64,000 bases of DNA from Berghia stephanieae (lineage: Eukaryota > Mollusca > Gastropoda > Nudibranchia > Aeolidiidae): positions 57,463,398 to 57,527,397 of the forward strand of contig CM067443.1 of the NCBI GenBank assembly GCA_034508935.3, given 5' to 3'. The notes beneath the pieces were generated by a model. That model did not search any database. It had not been told where the DNA came from and saw only the letters and a list, made by a program, of their open reading frames with translations. The translations under genes were made by a program, and so were the position numbers. Shown one piece after another: positions 37,146-47,572 of this stretch (its first letter is position 1; every line of letters begins with the position of its first letter).

Positions 37146-39330
37146 TCAGGGTATAGGCCACAGACAAACAGTTTCCATCCTTCTCTATCCCGAGCTAACT
37201 ATTTTATCTCATTCCAGGTCTTACCACTTCTCTGTATATCAGCTTCTTTAATTCTTCTCCATGTTCCTCGTGGCCTTCCCCTTGATATTCTGCCCTGAGG
37301 GTTCCAATCCAATACTTTCTTTGTTATAGTTGAGTCATTCTTTCTAAGCGTGTGTCCAATCCACCTCCATCGTCTTCTTCCTATTTCCTCTGCCACTGGT
37401 TTCTGCTGTGTTCTTTTCCATACTTCTTCATTTTTTATTCTATCCATCCATTTTATTCTGAGTAGCTTACGCATGCACCTGTTTACGAAAATCTGTACCC
37501 TCCTTAAACATGCCTGTGATGCGTTCCAAGTTTCACATCCATACAGTAGGACAGACTTCAAGTTTGAGTTGAAAAGTCTTAGCTTTAGTCGAAGGGAGAT
37601 ATCTTTAGTTCTCCAAACTCTGTTCAAAGATGTGAATGCAGCCTGTGCCTTTCCTATTCGTGCTTTCACCTCTGCTTCCGTGCCTCCATCCTTATCAATT
37701 CCGAGATAGCAGAAAGTGTCTATATCTTCGAGTTCCTGATCTTTTACTTTGATCTGCTCCCTTTGACGCGTACCTATCCTCAAGACCTTTGACTTTGCAG
37801 GGTGAATTCTTAGACCAATTGATTCCGAGAGGCTGTTTATAATTGTGGTTTTTGCTTGCATCTGGTCCTGGGTGTGGGACAAAAGAGCCAGATCATCTGC
37901 AAAATCCAGATCATCCAACTGTGTCCAGGGGGTCCATTGTATCCCATTTCTTCTCCCTTTGGAGGTTTCCTTCATTAGCCAATCAATGGCAAGGATGAAC
38001 AGGAATGGTGAGAGCAAGCATCCCTGCTTGACAACAGTCTTAATTTCAAAGCTGTCAGTAAACTGATCTTCATGTACAACCCTGCAACTTGATCCTTCAT
38101 ACATTTCCTTAATGGGGTTTACTATCTTTTCAGGGAGTTCATAATGTGCCAGAATTTTCCACAATGTTGCTCTGTCAATACTGTCGAAAGCCTTCTCGTA
38201 ATCCAGAAAGTTGACAATAAGAGGAGAGTTCCATTCTATACACTGTTCCACTATGACTCGCAGAGAGGCAATCTGGTCAGTGGTTGAACGGTTTTTCCGA
38301 AAACCTGCCTGTTCGTCCCGCAGTTTAGCATCTGTTGCATTCTTAATTCTCTCTAAAATAATACAGTTGAAACCCTTTCCTGGGATAGAAAGAAGAGTGA
38401 TGCCTCGATAATTATTACAATTACTGAGGTCCCCTTTCTTTGGAAGCTTGATAAGATGTCCTTCCTTCCAATCCTTTGGGAATATCCCGTCATTCCAGAT
38501 TCTCTCAAATAGTGGGTGCAGGGCCTCAGCATTTCTTTCCGCATCAACTTTTAGAGCCTCCGGTGGAATTTGGTCTGGTCCAGCAGCTTTCCCCCTTTTC
38601 ATCTTGTTAATGGCACCCACAATCTCTGCTATCGGTGGTGGATCACAGCTAATTGGTAGCTCATTCCTTGCAGGCAAAATTTCTGGAGGGTTGTATGGTG
38701 GTGGTCTGTTCAGAAGGCAGTTGAAATGTTCCCTCCATCGTTCAGATTGAGCCTCTTTTCCAAGAATAGTTTTCCCATCTTTGTCTTTGACTGGTATCTC
38801 TGGTTTCCCATATTTTCCAGCAAGTGTCTTGGTAGTTTGATAAAGGATCCTCATGTGTCCTCCTGTCGCTGCTGCTTCTGCTTTCTCTGCAAGTCTGTTC
38901 ATGAATGCTTCCTTGTCTTTCTTCACAGAATTTTTGACTTCCTTAGCTATGGCTCGATACTGCTCTTGTGCATCCAGTCTTGAAGCCCTTGTTTGGTTCG
39001 CATTCACTTGTTCCTTCCTTGTTCTCCTCTTTTCAATAAGGTCCAAGGTGGTTGGACTTATCCATTCTTTATGTTCCGATTTCTTTACCCCCAATACCTC
39101 GTGGCAAGTTGTTATGTAGACGTCCTTGATCTTTGCCCAATGTGACTCTACATCTATGTCCTCCTCGAGCTCAGTAAGAGGTTGGAATCTATTACTCAAT
39201 TGTAGTTTGAATTCCTCATTCTTTTCCCCAATCAAGTACATTCACCTCGAATTTTCTTCTGAATCTTCGAGAGATACAAAAATGATCAATCTGACCGGAC
39301 GGTTGGCAGGTGCAAAATAGATTTATGTTG
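37146..39330 (-). mobile_element. RTE-like LINE, 5'-truncated, long intact RT frame
   Basis: The element runs on the minus strand. At its 5' side the endonuclease end is still readable (GQIDHFCISRRFRR near 39,255-39,300), in a different frame from the main open frame. Its 3' side continues about 50 bp past the stop and ends near a gatgatga run. No clear target duplication was found. Confidence 0.75.
37199..39241 (-). CDS. LINE reverse transcriptase, 680 codons, uninterrupted
   Basis: This frame encodes the reverse transcriptase of a LINE that copies its RNA at a nicked target. In order: a linker (EHKEWISPTTLDLIEKR, residues about 58-74), LAGKYGKPEIPVKDKDGK (about 143-160), MKRGKAAGPDQIPPEALK (finger motif, about 216-233), KKGDLSNCNNYRGITLL (about 270), QAGFRKNRSTTDQI (about 313), LDYEKAFDSID with catalytic Asp (about 345), VVKQGCLLSPFLF (motif B, about 405) and DLDFADDLALLSH with the catalytic D-D (about 445). 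Then FCYLGID, YGCETW and WRWIGHTLRK, and the tail GRISRGRPRGTWRRI. All catalytic residues I can see are present. The endonuclease is missing, so the copy is not autonomous. The chosen start (Met at 39,241) is only the first in frame; the true polyprotein began upstream. RTE clade is likely but not certain. Confidence 0.85.
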   Translation of the reverse strand: MYLIGEKNEEFKLQLSNRFQPLTELEEDIDVESHWAKIKDVYITTCHEVLGVKKSEHKEWISPTTLDLIEKRRTRKEQVNANQTRASRLDAQEQYRAIAKEVKNSVKKDKEAFMNRLAEKAEAAATGGHMRILYQTTKTLAGKYGKPEIPVKDKDGKTILGKEAQSERWREHFNCLLNRPPPYNPPEILPARNELPISCDPPPIAEIVGAINKMKRGKAAGPDQIPPEALKVDAERNAEALHPLFERIWNDGIFPKDWKEGHLIKLPKKGDLSNCNNYRGITLLSIPGKGFNCIILERIKNATDAKLRDEQAGFRKNRSTTDQIASLRVIVEQCIEWNSPLIVNFLDYEKAFDSIDRATLWKILAHYELPEKIVNPIKEMYEGSSCRVVHEDQFTDSFEIKTVVKQGCLLSPFLFILAIDWLMKETSKGRRNGIQWTPWTQLDDLDFADDLALLSHTQDQMQAKTTIINSLSESIGLRIHPAKSKVLRIGTRQREQIKVKDQELEDIDTFCYLGIDKDGGTEAEVKARIGKAQAAFTSLNRVWRTKDISLRLKLRLFNSNLKSVLLYGCETWNASQACLRRVQIFVNRCMRKLLRIKWMDRIKNEEVWKRTQQKPVAEEIGRRRWRWIGHTLRKNDSTITKKVLDWNPQGRISRGRPRGTWRRIKEADIQRSGKTWNEIK

Positions 39331-39467
39331 ACAATCACTTTCCTTTTGGTATAAAATAGAGTGGTTAAAACAAGTTGACACGGTAAAAACTGTGGTGACC
39401 AGGTGTAAAAATGCAATCATAAACAGTGAAAAATGATTATGTCCTATAAAATTGATACCATCATTGT

Positions 39468-39548
39468 ATGTATGCATGTATGTATGTATGTATGTCTGTG
39501 TGTGTGTGCGTGTGTGTGTGTATGTGTGTGTGTGTGTGTGTGTGTGAC
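39468..39548. repeat. (GTAT)n/(GT)n microsatellite
   Basis: tatg units followed by tg dinucleotides with variants. Confidence 0.9.
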
Positions 39549-39744
39549 TGAGATAGAGAGAGAGTGAGAGGGGAGTGAGTATTATTTGCATATTTGTGGG
39601 CCGTGAGGAGAGGGAGATGGAAATGGTGGTATTCACTTGTTTTGTTTTGTCATTTCTATTTATGCTTAAACTGACCAGGTAAGTAGTCTCTTATTCATAT
39701 AGCCTCATTTTGATAAATAATTACACAATCACAATGTGTGTCAT

Positions 39745-41830
39745 ATCGGACAGGTAGACACCAGTGGGGATTGAACGAGAGACAAAGAAAGGTGGGCACC
39801 AGTTGAACCAGAGACTATAAGAGCAGAGCACCAGTGGGGAATGAACTGGGGGCTATGGGAGGTGTGTGCCCGTGGGGAGTGAACCTAGAACTAAGTGAGG
39901 TGGTATCCGTGGGGATTGAGCCATAGACTATTGGAGGTTGACACCAGTGGGGATTGAACTAGAGACTATGGGAGGTGGGCACTAGTTGAGAGTGCACCGG
40001 AGACCATGGGATATGGGCACCATTGGGGAGTGAACCAGAGACTATGGGAGGTGGGTACCAGTGAGGAGTGAACCAAGTGAGCCAGAGACTTTTTGAGGTG
40101 AGCACAAGTGAGGGTTGAACCAGAGACTATCGAAAGAGAGCACAGTTGGTGATTGAACCCGGGAGAATGAGGATATGGACACAAATGGGAAGTGAACCAG
40201 GGACAATGGGAGTTTCTTAACAGTGGGGAATAACCCTAAGACTATGGGAGGTGGACACAATTGGGGAGTGAACCTGGAACTATGGGAGGTTGATATCAGT
40301 GTGGAATGTGTCGTGTCTATGTAGGAGAAGTGGCAAGTAGGTAGAGACGCATTGAAGTTACATAGTTTTCCCCAAAGACAGAAGTCGTCTGGCGTCTCTT
40401 TTACTCTGTTATAGTTGGGTTAAAATTCCTGACAACTCGACAAATAAAAATACAATATTCAATTTAAAGAAATAGGTACTAGAAGTGGTGGTCGATTGTG
40501 ACGCGTTATATATAGGGATAGAGCAGGTTCAGAAGATAAGTATTGATACCCATGACAGCAGAAATACTTTAATATAAATCAACAGAATAGCGTCACACAA
40601 AATAACACGTTAACACATTCTTAAACAAATGAATAATAGTACATTTTTATTTAATCAAAGTTAGGCTATGGTTAAGTTAATTTTTTCAACCCCTCCCGTT
40701 CTGTTCTCGATTTATTATTATTTGTTCCGTATCTGTTTTGTAGAGGTTGGCTGTGACTGGTGGCGGCGCTTGGGTTGCTTCTGCCTGTTTAATTTATGGA
40801 TGAGACTGGAAGATGGAAATAACTGGGGAGTAAACCTTCGGCTATGGAAGATGCACATCAGTGGAGACTCATTGAGGTGGATACCAGTGGAGAGTGAACC
40901 CGGTAGCTGGGGATGTGGACACAAGAGGGGAATAAACCTGGGACTGTGAAATGTGGACACTGCTGGGAACTGAACCCGGGGATACGGAAGAAGACATCAA
41001 GTGGAGAGTGAACCCGAGACTATCTGGAGCGGACACCAGTGAGAGGTGAACCTGGAACAATATTATGTCTATTTCCTGTAAGTTTGGCAATCCAACCTCC
41101 ATAGTCCTGAGCTCGGTCCCCACTCGTGCCCATCTCAAGGAGTCTAGGTATTTATTACTTTTCACTTGTGTCCATATGTCATTTGTTTATATTCTCTTGG
41201 TGTTTATCTTTTATATTCCCGGGTTCGCTCCCCACCAGTCGGTGTGTGTTCCTGGTTCCCTCCCCATATAATGTCCACCTCTAACACTTCTGGGCTTACT
41301 CTCCACTGGTGCCCACCTCCCACAGTCTCTGGTTCACTCCCCACTAGTGCCCACCTCCCATAGTCTCTGGTTATTCTCCAATGGTGCCCACCTCCTATAG
41401 TCTCTGGTTCACTCCCCACTGGTGCCCACCTCACACATTTTTGAGTTCACTCCCTATTGGTGCCTATCTCCCATAGTCTCTTGTTCAATGCCCACTGGTG
41501 TCCACCTCACTCAGTTCTAGGTTAAGTCCTCACTTGTGTCTACCTCCCTTAGTCTCTGGTTCAGTCCCCACCGGTGCTCTCATCCCATAGTCTCTGGTTC
41601 ACTCCCCAAAGGCGCCCACCTCCCATAGTCTCTGGTTCAATCTCCACTGGTGCCACCTCCCATGGTCTCCGCTTTGCTCTCAACTTGTGCCCACCTCTCA
41701 TAGTCTCCGGTTCAATCCCCACTGGTATCCACCACCCATAATTTCCAGTTCAATCACCACTGGTGCCCTGCTCCTATTGTCTCTGGTTCACTCCCGCTGG
41801 TGTCCACCTCACACATTACTGGGTGGAGTA
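39745..41830. repeat. 38-bp minisatellite in two opposed arms
   Basis: The left arm (39,745-40,310 and again 40,805-41,060) repeats gaaccagagactatgggagg plus tgggcaccagtggggagt with many variants. The right arm (41,265-41,830) repeats the inverse (ctctggttcactccccac). Between them, 40,311-40,804 and 41,061-41,264 are unrelated. About 20 units lie on the left and 15 on the right. The overlapping open frames across the arms come from the repeat and are not genes. Confidence 0.85.
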
Positions 41831-41904
41831 TTCACTTATGTTGATAATAACAGGAAATAAAGTGAATAGAAAAGTACCAGAAGACGATAGAGAATAAAAA
41901 TTTC

Positions 41905-41980
41905 GCAGCGATGGGGGCTCGAACCCACGACCTTACTGTTACGACAACTTCGCCTGGCCGCGAGAGGGACGCTATACAGT
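41905..41980 (-). mobile_element. tRNA-like SINE head
   Basis: On the minus strand, gcggccaggcgaagttgtcg precedes the strong B box gtgggttcgagccccc. The left half does not fold like a full tRNA, so a SINE head is more likely than a gene. Confidence 0.45.
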
Positions 41981-42025
41981 CGACACCATCCACCACTCAA
42001 AAAAAAAAGTGGTTTTAAACAAAGA

Positions 42026-42282
42026 GAGATTTTAACTCACTGTCGTAGGACCAGGACCGTATCTAGTCATAATATGCCCCCTCCCCACCCCCTCAACTCC
42101 CATATAACTTAGGTTGTAATTAATTGTATAAAAGTAGGTGTGCATATTATTTAAATGTGATGATCGAATTCTGACGACAGAGGAGTTATACACAAATGTG
42201 ACTAGCTAAAGTCTGAATGGTCAGTGGCGAACGTAATTTTCATATTACGACTTCTTTCCTGACTACAGTGAGTTAAAATCTC
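42026..42282. mobile_element. Small MITE with 25-bp inverted ends
   Basis: gagattttaactcactgtcg with tagga at 42,026-42,050 is mirrored at 42,257-42,282. A further single copy of the end sequence (gagattttaactccactgtc) lies at 42,768 inside the neighbouring hAT. Confidence 0.65.
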
Positions 42283-43370
42283 AAACAATCATCATCTTAC
42301 AGGTAAGCCTCGGTTGTTTTTACAAATACTGACGGACTAAATTAGATTTAAATCATCTTGATATACGTTCAACTTCTATCTTTTTAAGTAGGCTATTATA
42401 ATTACCAGGATGCTTTGTTTGATTTATACGTTCAAAAATAACCCTAGAAAGTTGAAATATGGATATATTATGTAGTGTGTCAATATCTTTCTGGTAACAA
42501 TTGATTTAAGCTAGAAAGGTAAATAGAATGGGTTAATAATCGATCTCAGCAATGAGGTCACAAGGAAATAATATGCAAGTGAAAGAAAGAGAGCTCAGGG
42601 TTCCTGATTACTGGCTGAGACGTGCTTTTTATTAAAGAGGATTCACTTCCACCTACGCAAACATACAAAGACGCAGTGGCGTGGGGCCATTGGATCGAAT
42701 GGTGCCAGGCACCGTACCAATCTTTTAAAAAATCATTAACAGCATAATTTAATTAAAAATAAAACAGAGATTTTAACTCCACTGTCTTTCGCCAACTCGC
42801 CAACAACATACTGCCTTTTTAGTCTCCACTCTATTCAAGATTACGAGTCACGCACTTCGCCGACTCGTGTGTTGGTGACATCACTCCGCGAAGTAGTGAC
42901 TAAATCAAACACCGTGGTGCAAAGCAATCCGAGCTCCAATTAATGCTATATCCATTAGTATCGCGACAGCTGATTGAGTGAGAAACTAGGTCGAATTATA
43001 CTATCTTCAAATAGCGGAAAACCCCTCGACTTGTGCCAGGATCTGAGAGCTCCACCGTTGGACTGGGGGGATGCGCCAAATTAGGTTCAAAGTTCAAAAA
43101 CGTTTATTTTAGGCAATTGCCAATGTAGGGTAACTTCGGCCATCCAAAATATTACATTAACTGTCAAAAACACTGATCATTGTCAAGTTTATTTGTAAGC
43201 AGCAAAGAAAAATATCATAAAACTTTAAAATATGACATATCAAACGCCCCACCTCTTTTTCACGATTATTGAATAAAGTAATTCTTTGCAACGAAGCATT
43301 GTGGACGAATTTACCAACATTTTTCTTGCTTGTAGTGCCGAGTTGATGGTTACGTGTGTATGAGTGTTTA

Positions 43371-43406
<36 letters not shown>

Positions 43407-43627
43407 TGCGTGAGTATTTGCGTCAGTCAGAGAAAGAAAACGAAGACTGTCAACAGTACTTTTGGTGTGTTTTTAGATTTTCAAGTACTTAAGTGGAGTG
43501 ATTTTTTCTTTGTGATGCTTTAAGATCTAAATCTACCTTTTATTTGTGCAATCATTAATCGTATTCCACTGATTTCCATTATTTGAGATATACTTTGAAG
43601 TTTTGTTTTGTTAAACAATGAATTGCA

Positions 43628-43898
43628 ATGAATCAAGTTGACTCTTTACTTCACCGACCGTTTGGGAGATTGACACTAGATGACAAATTAGAAATAAAAA
43701 GACTAGTTCCTCACCAACCAACTGATTTTGAATTAACACAGGTGTGGAAATCTCGAAAACGCTCTTTTTCAGTGACATGGTATGACAGGCATGAATGGCT
43801 CACAGTTAGTTTAGTCTTTTGTTTTTATTGTCTACTTTTTACAGATACAACAAACACTGACAAATCATGGACATCTATAGGCTATAGTGACCTTAACC
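43628..43898 (+). pseudogene. hAT transposase N-terminus (TTF-type zinc finger)
   Basis: The frame contains HQPTDFELTQVWKSRKRSF, then VTWYDRHEWLTVS, FCFYCLLFTDTTNTDKSW and GYSDLNH. This is the TTF-type zinc-binding domain found at the start of hAT transposases of the ZMYM1-like group (W-Y-x-x-H-x-W-L, then C-F-x-C-L-L-F, then W-x-x-x-G-x-x-D-L-x-H). The Met at 43,628 is the family-like start. The frame runs into the LINE tail at 43,899. Confidence 0.75.
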
Positions 43899-44105
43899 AT
43901 AACATAACATAACATAACAAGTGGTATAGGGCAAAATAGGATAAGATCCTTTGAATGCCCTTAATATTAATTAGTAATGCCATAAATCTATTGATTAAAT
44001 ATTACAATAACGATACACGTGGTAAAGATAGTATTTCAACTTAAATGTACTCATATGGTGTACAAACATATATCTTTAACCGTGACATGCAAAGCGCACA
44101 CACAA

Positions 44106-44143
<38 letters not shown>

Positions 44144-45213
44144 ACGCGTATAGAAGATAACCATAATAATATAATAATGCATAATATATACATACAAGAT
44201 TGAAAGCCATGTCAACAGCAGAGCAAACAAGTATTATTCGTCATATATAAATCTCCCATCATATAATTCCCTGTCTACTAACACCTTGAAATAATCCATA
44301 GATTTTGCATTCTTTGTTTCAAATTTCAAACTGTTCCATTTCTGAACAATACGAATACCGAACCAGTTTTGTCTTATGTTTGTTTTGCATCTAGAGACAA
44401 AAATCTTAAACTTGTCCCCTCTAGTAAAAGTAATATTAGAATATGAAAAAAAAATCAGAAAAGTCTATCCTATCCAGACCATGTACCAATCTATAAACCT
44501 GAATTAAATCCCCACGAATTCTTCTATATTTCAAACTGGGTAAGTCAAGAAATTCTAACCTTTCCTTATAAGATAAATAGTGTATTGTATAAATTTTTTG
44601 GTAGCTCTCCTCTGTACACTTTCAATACTAATAGATTGTCTTTTATATAATGGGCTCCAGATGCAATTTCCGTATTCTAGAATTGGTCGAACGAGCGATT
44701 TATACAAATATAAAAATGTGGTTTTATCAAGACTTATAAAGGTTCTATATATTATTCCCATCATTCTGTTTGCACGGCTTACACAATTATCAATATGTAA
44801 ATCAAAATTCAAATGTGAATCAAAAGTAACTCCTACATCCTTTTCATAAGGCACAACGGAAAGTAGATTTGACATAGAAGTATCGGTAAAATAATTATGA
44901 CATGGATTATTTTTTCCTATATGTAATACTTTACATTTCGAAACATTAAAATCCAAATGCCATGTTGTAGACCATTTGAAAAGTGAAAATATATCATTTT
45001 GTAGAATGTTATGATGTTCAGTTGTACTATAGATCTTTGTATCGTCTGCAAACAGTTTGCAGGCTGAATTTATGCCACATGGTAAATCATTTATATATAA
45101 AAGAAATAAAAGTGGTCCCAATACGCTTCCTTGGAGTACACCGCTAATTACATTCTTAAAATCCGACCCCACACCATTGACAATGACCCTTTGTATTCGA
45201 TTATTTCGTATTT
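43899..45213 (-). mobile_element. LINE inserted in the hAT element
   Basis: A minus-strand LINE with reverse-transcriptase end, (GT)n-containing 3' UTR and (ATGTT)n tail. A 7-bp repeat cttaacc at 43,892-43,898 and 45,214-45,220 flanks it as target duplication. It is 5'-truncated within the palm domain. Its 3' UTR is the inverse copy of 36,668-36,958. Confidence 0.8.
44555..45172 (-). pseudogene. LINE reverse transcriptase, C-terminal half
   Basis: About 205 codons. VLQGSVLGPLLFLLYINDLP is motif B and LFADDTKIYS holds the catalytic F-A-D-D. WHLDFNVSKCKVLHIGKN is the W-x-L-x-F-N-x-x-K-C block. VVPYEKDVGVTFDSHLNF is the D-L-G-V box, altered to D-V-G-V. YKSLVRPILEYGNCIWSP is the thumb. The frame shifts near 44,570, after which text like KYRRIRGDLIQVYRL continues to about 44,520. 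This style fits the CR1/Jockey group. No endonuclease remains; it is not functional. Confidence 0.8.
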
Positions 45214-45220
45214 CTTAACC

Positions 45221-45462
45221 TCCTGAACGTTGTTTTAGCACCCTTAAAAGAGTGAAATTTTTTTGTTGCGAAATTCAATGAAACAGGAGCGGTTAAATTC
45301 ATTAATGATTCTGTCAATACACAAAGCTGAAATAGATGCCATTCCAGATTTCAATAAACACATTATAAAAAGATTTGCAGAGATGAAACATCGCAGTGCA
45401 GATTTTTTTTTACAAGTACTAAAAGTAAGTAATTTCTGTCATAGGTTTTTTTTTCTCTTTTG
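45221..45462 (+). pseudogene. hAT transposase C-terminal dimerisation end
   Basis: The frame reads PPERCFSTLKRVKFFL, then NSMKQERLNSLMILSIHKAE and FNKHIIKRFAEMKHRSADFF. This is the end of the hAT dimerisation domain (E-R-x-F-S-x-L-K-R-x-K, then M-x-Q-E-R-L-x-x-L-x-x-L-S-I). It resumes directly after the LINE's target duplication. The catalytic core between it and the N-terminal piece is absent. Confidence 0.8.
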
Positions 45463-45773
45463 ATTTACATTTATGACATATTGATTGCATTATCTACCAA
45501 ATCCAATCCTTTAAATGGTGGACAAAGAATAATTACAAAGACCTTTTCATACGGGACTTGTATCTCAGTGTTGTGGCTTATTGTTTACATGAATTATTTG
45601 TTTTTGTAAGTTTTGTCCACTCGTAGAAACCATCGACCCTCCCCCACCCTTCCATAAAAGAGAGTTTTTAATATGTCGTGCTCTCTCCTCTTAACCGTGT
45701 TCACTGTATTAGAATTTTTTTCTAATCATGGCACCACCATATGCCGTCAATACGCCACGCCGCTGCAAACACG

Positions 45774-46638
45774 CAAACAGTACATGTGGATTTCCATCCG
45801 TTTAATAATCTTTATTTGATTTTCTTTTTAGATTAATTGTTATTTGGTAAAGTTGCGTCACTACGAACAATAATATAAATAGTCGAGTCGTGCTTCAGCA
45901 ATTTATTCGGGGAATTCGTTAGGATTATTGGTCTTTCCAAAGTTGGTTCATGCTTTAAGCCTTTAACGACGAGCTTGAATGATTTTACAATGATAATTTC
46001 AATTATCATAATGTCCTTACCGTTTTGTATCATTAGAAAATAAAATGCTGAGGCTCAAGTTCCATTGAAGCCAAAGTTGTATCACTCCGACTGCTCTTTT
46101 GGTAAAAATGGTCTTGTATGGTATCAGTTTAAAGTAAAATTGAAATCCGTCTGGAATGGGTTAAAACCCCCCAAAAAAACTTTAAATTACAATGTCTTGT
46201 TTGTAAAAGTTGTTCTTCATTAAAAGAAAAACTTGCTATTTAATTATCATAATCTATAGAAGTCAATCTCATACAATGTCATTGGTTGAGGATATTTATA
46301 TGGCATCTATCTCGATGTTATAACGCATCTTGTTCGTTATGAATTAAAGATGAGGAATTAGAACTGCCATCAAGGCACCCTTGGCAAATAGTTTTTACAT
46401 GAACTATTTTCCCCAGCCTTAGGGAGTCAAATATAAAATTTGAAATATTCCTAGATAAAATTAGTGGTGAAAACAATGAAATGAATACGTGGGAGAAACA
46501 AACCAAACGACTTTTCGATCTTTGGTCATCGAAAGGGAACGACAAATAGTTCGGAAATTATAAATTGTTTTTTTTTTAAATGTTCATGGCTTAAATTTAG
46601 AATTGATTTGTTATGCCCACATGTTAACGCATATTGTT
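45774..46638. other. No gene seen
   Basis: AT-rich; small frames without motif. Confidence 0.5.
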
Positions 46639-46648
46639 ATTTATTATT

Positions 46649-46692
<44 letters not shown>

Positions 46693-46800
46693 TATCATTA
46701 TCATCATCTTCTTCTTCTTCTTCTCCTCCATTATTAGTATCATTATCGTCATCGTCATCATAAAAGGATTATCATCAACATTATCGTCATCATCCTTCTT
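46639..46800. repeat. (ATC)n/(TTC)n microsatellite
   Basis: Trinucleotide units of ATC with a TTC block and variants. Confidence 0.9.
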
Positions 46801-46881
46801 ATAACTAAAGCCATAAACCAAACAAAAAGAATTATTTCATATTTCGGCTGACATTATTACATCCCACTTGTGTTTAAACAG

Positions 46882-47028
46882 TTAACTGCTGTCCTCTGGA
46901 AAGACATGTTTTTAAAAATTCGCCAAGGAAACTCATGCTTCAAATATTGATGGATTTAAATGACTCTCATCTTGACAAAAACTCTCAAACCTTCGGCATA
47001 GTCTTTCGAGAGTACCTAAGGCAGCTAA
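46882..47028. mobile_element. Fold-back TTAA MITE, short variant
   Basis: Starts at TTAA (46,882-46,885) with ctgctgtcctctggaaa. One arm follows to aactctcaaacct, then it jumps to the far end (gagagtacctaaggcag) and closes at ctaa (47,025-47,028). The internal deletion is like that at 7,728-7,837. Confidence 0.65.
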
Positions 47029-47468
47029 CTTGTTAATAACAATGAAAGAGACCAATAGTAATCCAACTCAATCAATACAACAATTTTACAGAGTTGACAA
47101 ATGAACCTGTAATTATTGTAATTATTTTTTTTCAAAGACGTTTTTAGCTCGCAAGATAATCTTCTTTTGATGCTATTTACGTCATTGGTCACCAAAAGAT
47201 TTATGTCCAGAATGACACCGACATGCTTTGTTTCTTTTCATTCATAATGGACTTCTCATTCATGAGAGCTTTGTGACATTTATTGTATATATCAGGTGGA
47301 ACATATTTCGCAAAGTTAAATGTCAATCACTTGTTGGACTTATGGGTTGAATAGAGTTCGTCATTAATTGTCTTTTTCTTTTTTTAAAAATACATTTAGA
47401 TATATTTTGACTTTTTAAACTATATGACCTTTTTTCTTTTTGAAAATGCTATTGTGCTGTTATATAAA

Positions 47469-47474
47469 TTATAT

Positions 47475-47568
<94 letters not shown>
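47469..47568. repeat. (TA)n microsatellite
   Basis: About 100 bp of TA with one slip near 47,483. Confidence 0.95.

Positions 47569-47572
<4 letters not shown>

Larger units (their letters stand above)
42674..45765 (+). mobile_element. hAT transposon, internally deleted, holding a LINE
   Basis: The ends are cagtggcgtgg at the left and its inverse ccacgccgctg at the right, the CAG-type ends of hAT elements. An 8-bp direct repeat flanks it: caaagacg (42,666-42,673) and caaacacg (45,766-45,773), one mismatch. Inside lie a TTF-type N-terminus and a hAT dimerisation C-terminus; the catalytic middle is gone. A minus-strand LINE of about 1.3 kb splits the two. Confidence 0.8.

Noticed and set aside
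37350-39119. Plus-strand open frames over the RTE-like LINE
   Set aside because: They are antisense shadows of the 680-codon reverse transcriptase.
40311-40804. Possible long terminal repeat of an old LTR element
   Set aside because: No paired copy, no primer-binding site and no coding parts nearby; left as unassigned spacer.
39966-41434. Open frames with repeated His-Leu-Pro text
   Set aside because: They are translations of the 38-bp minisatellite units in both arms.
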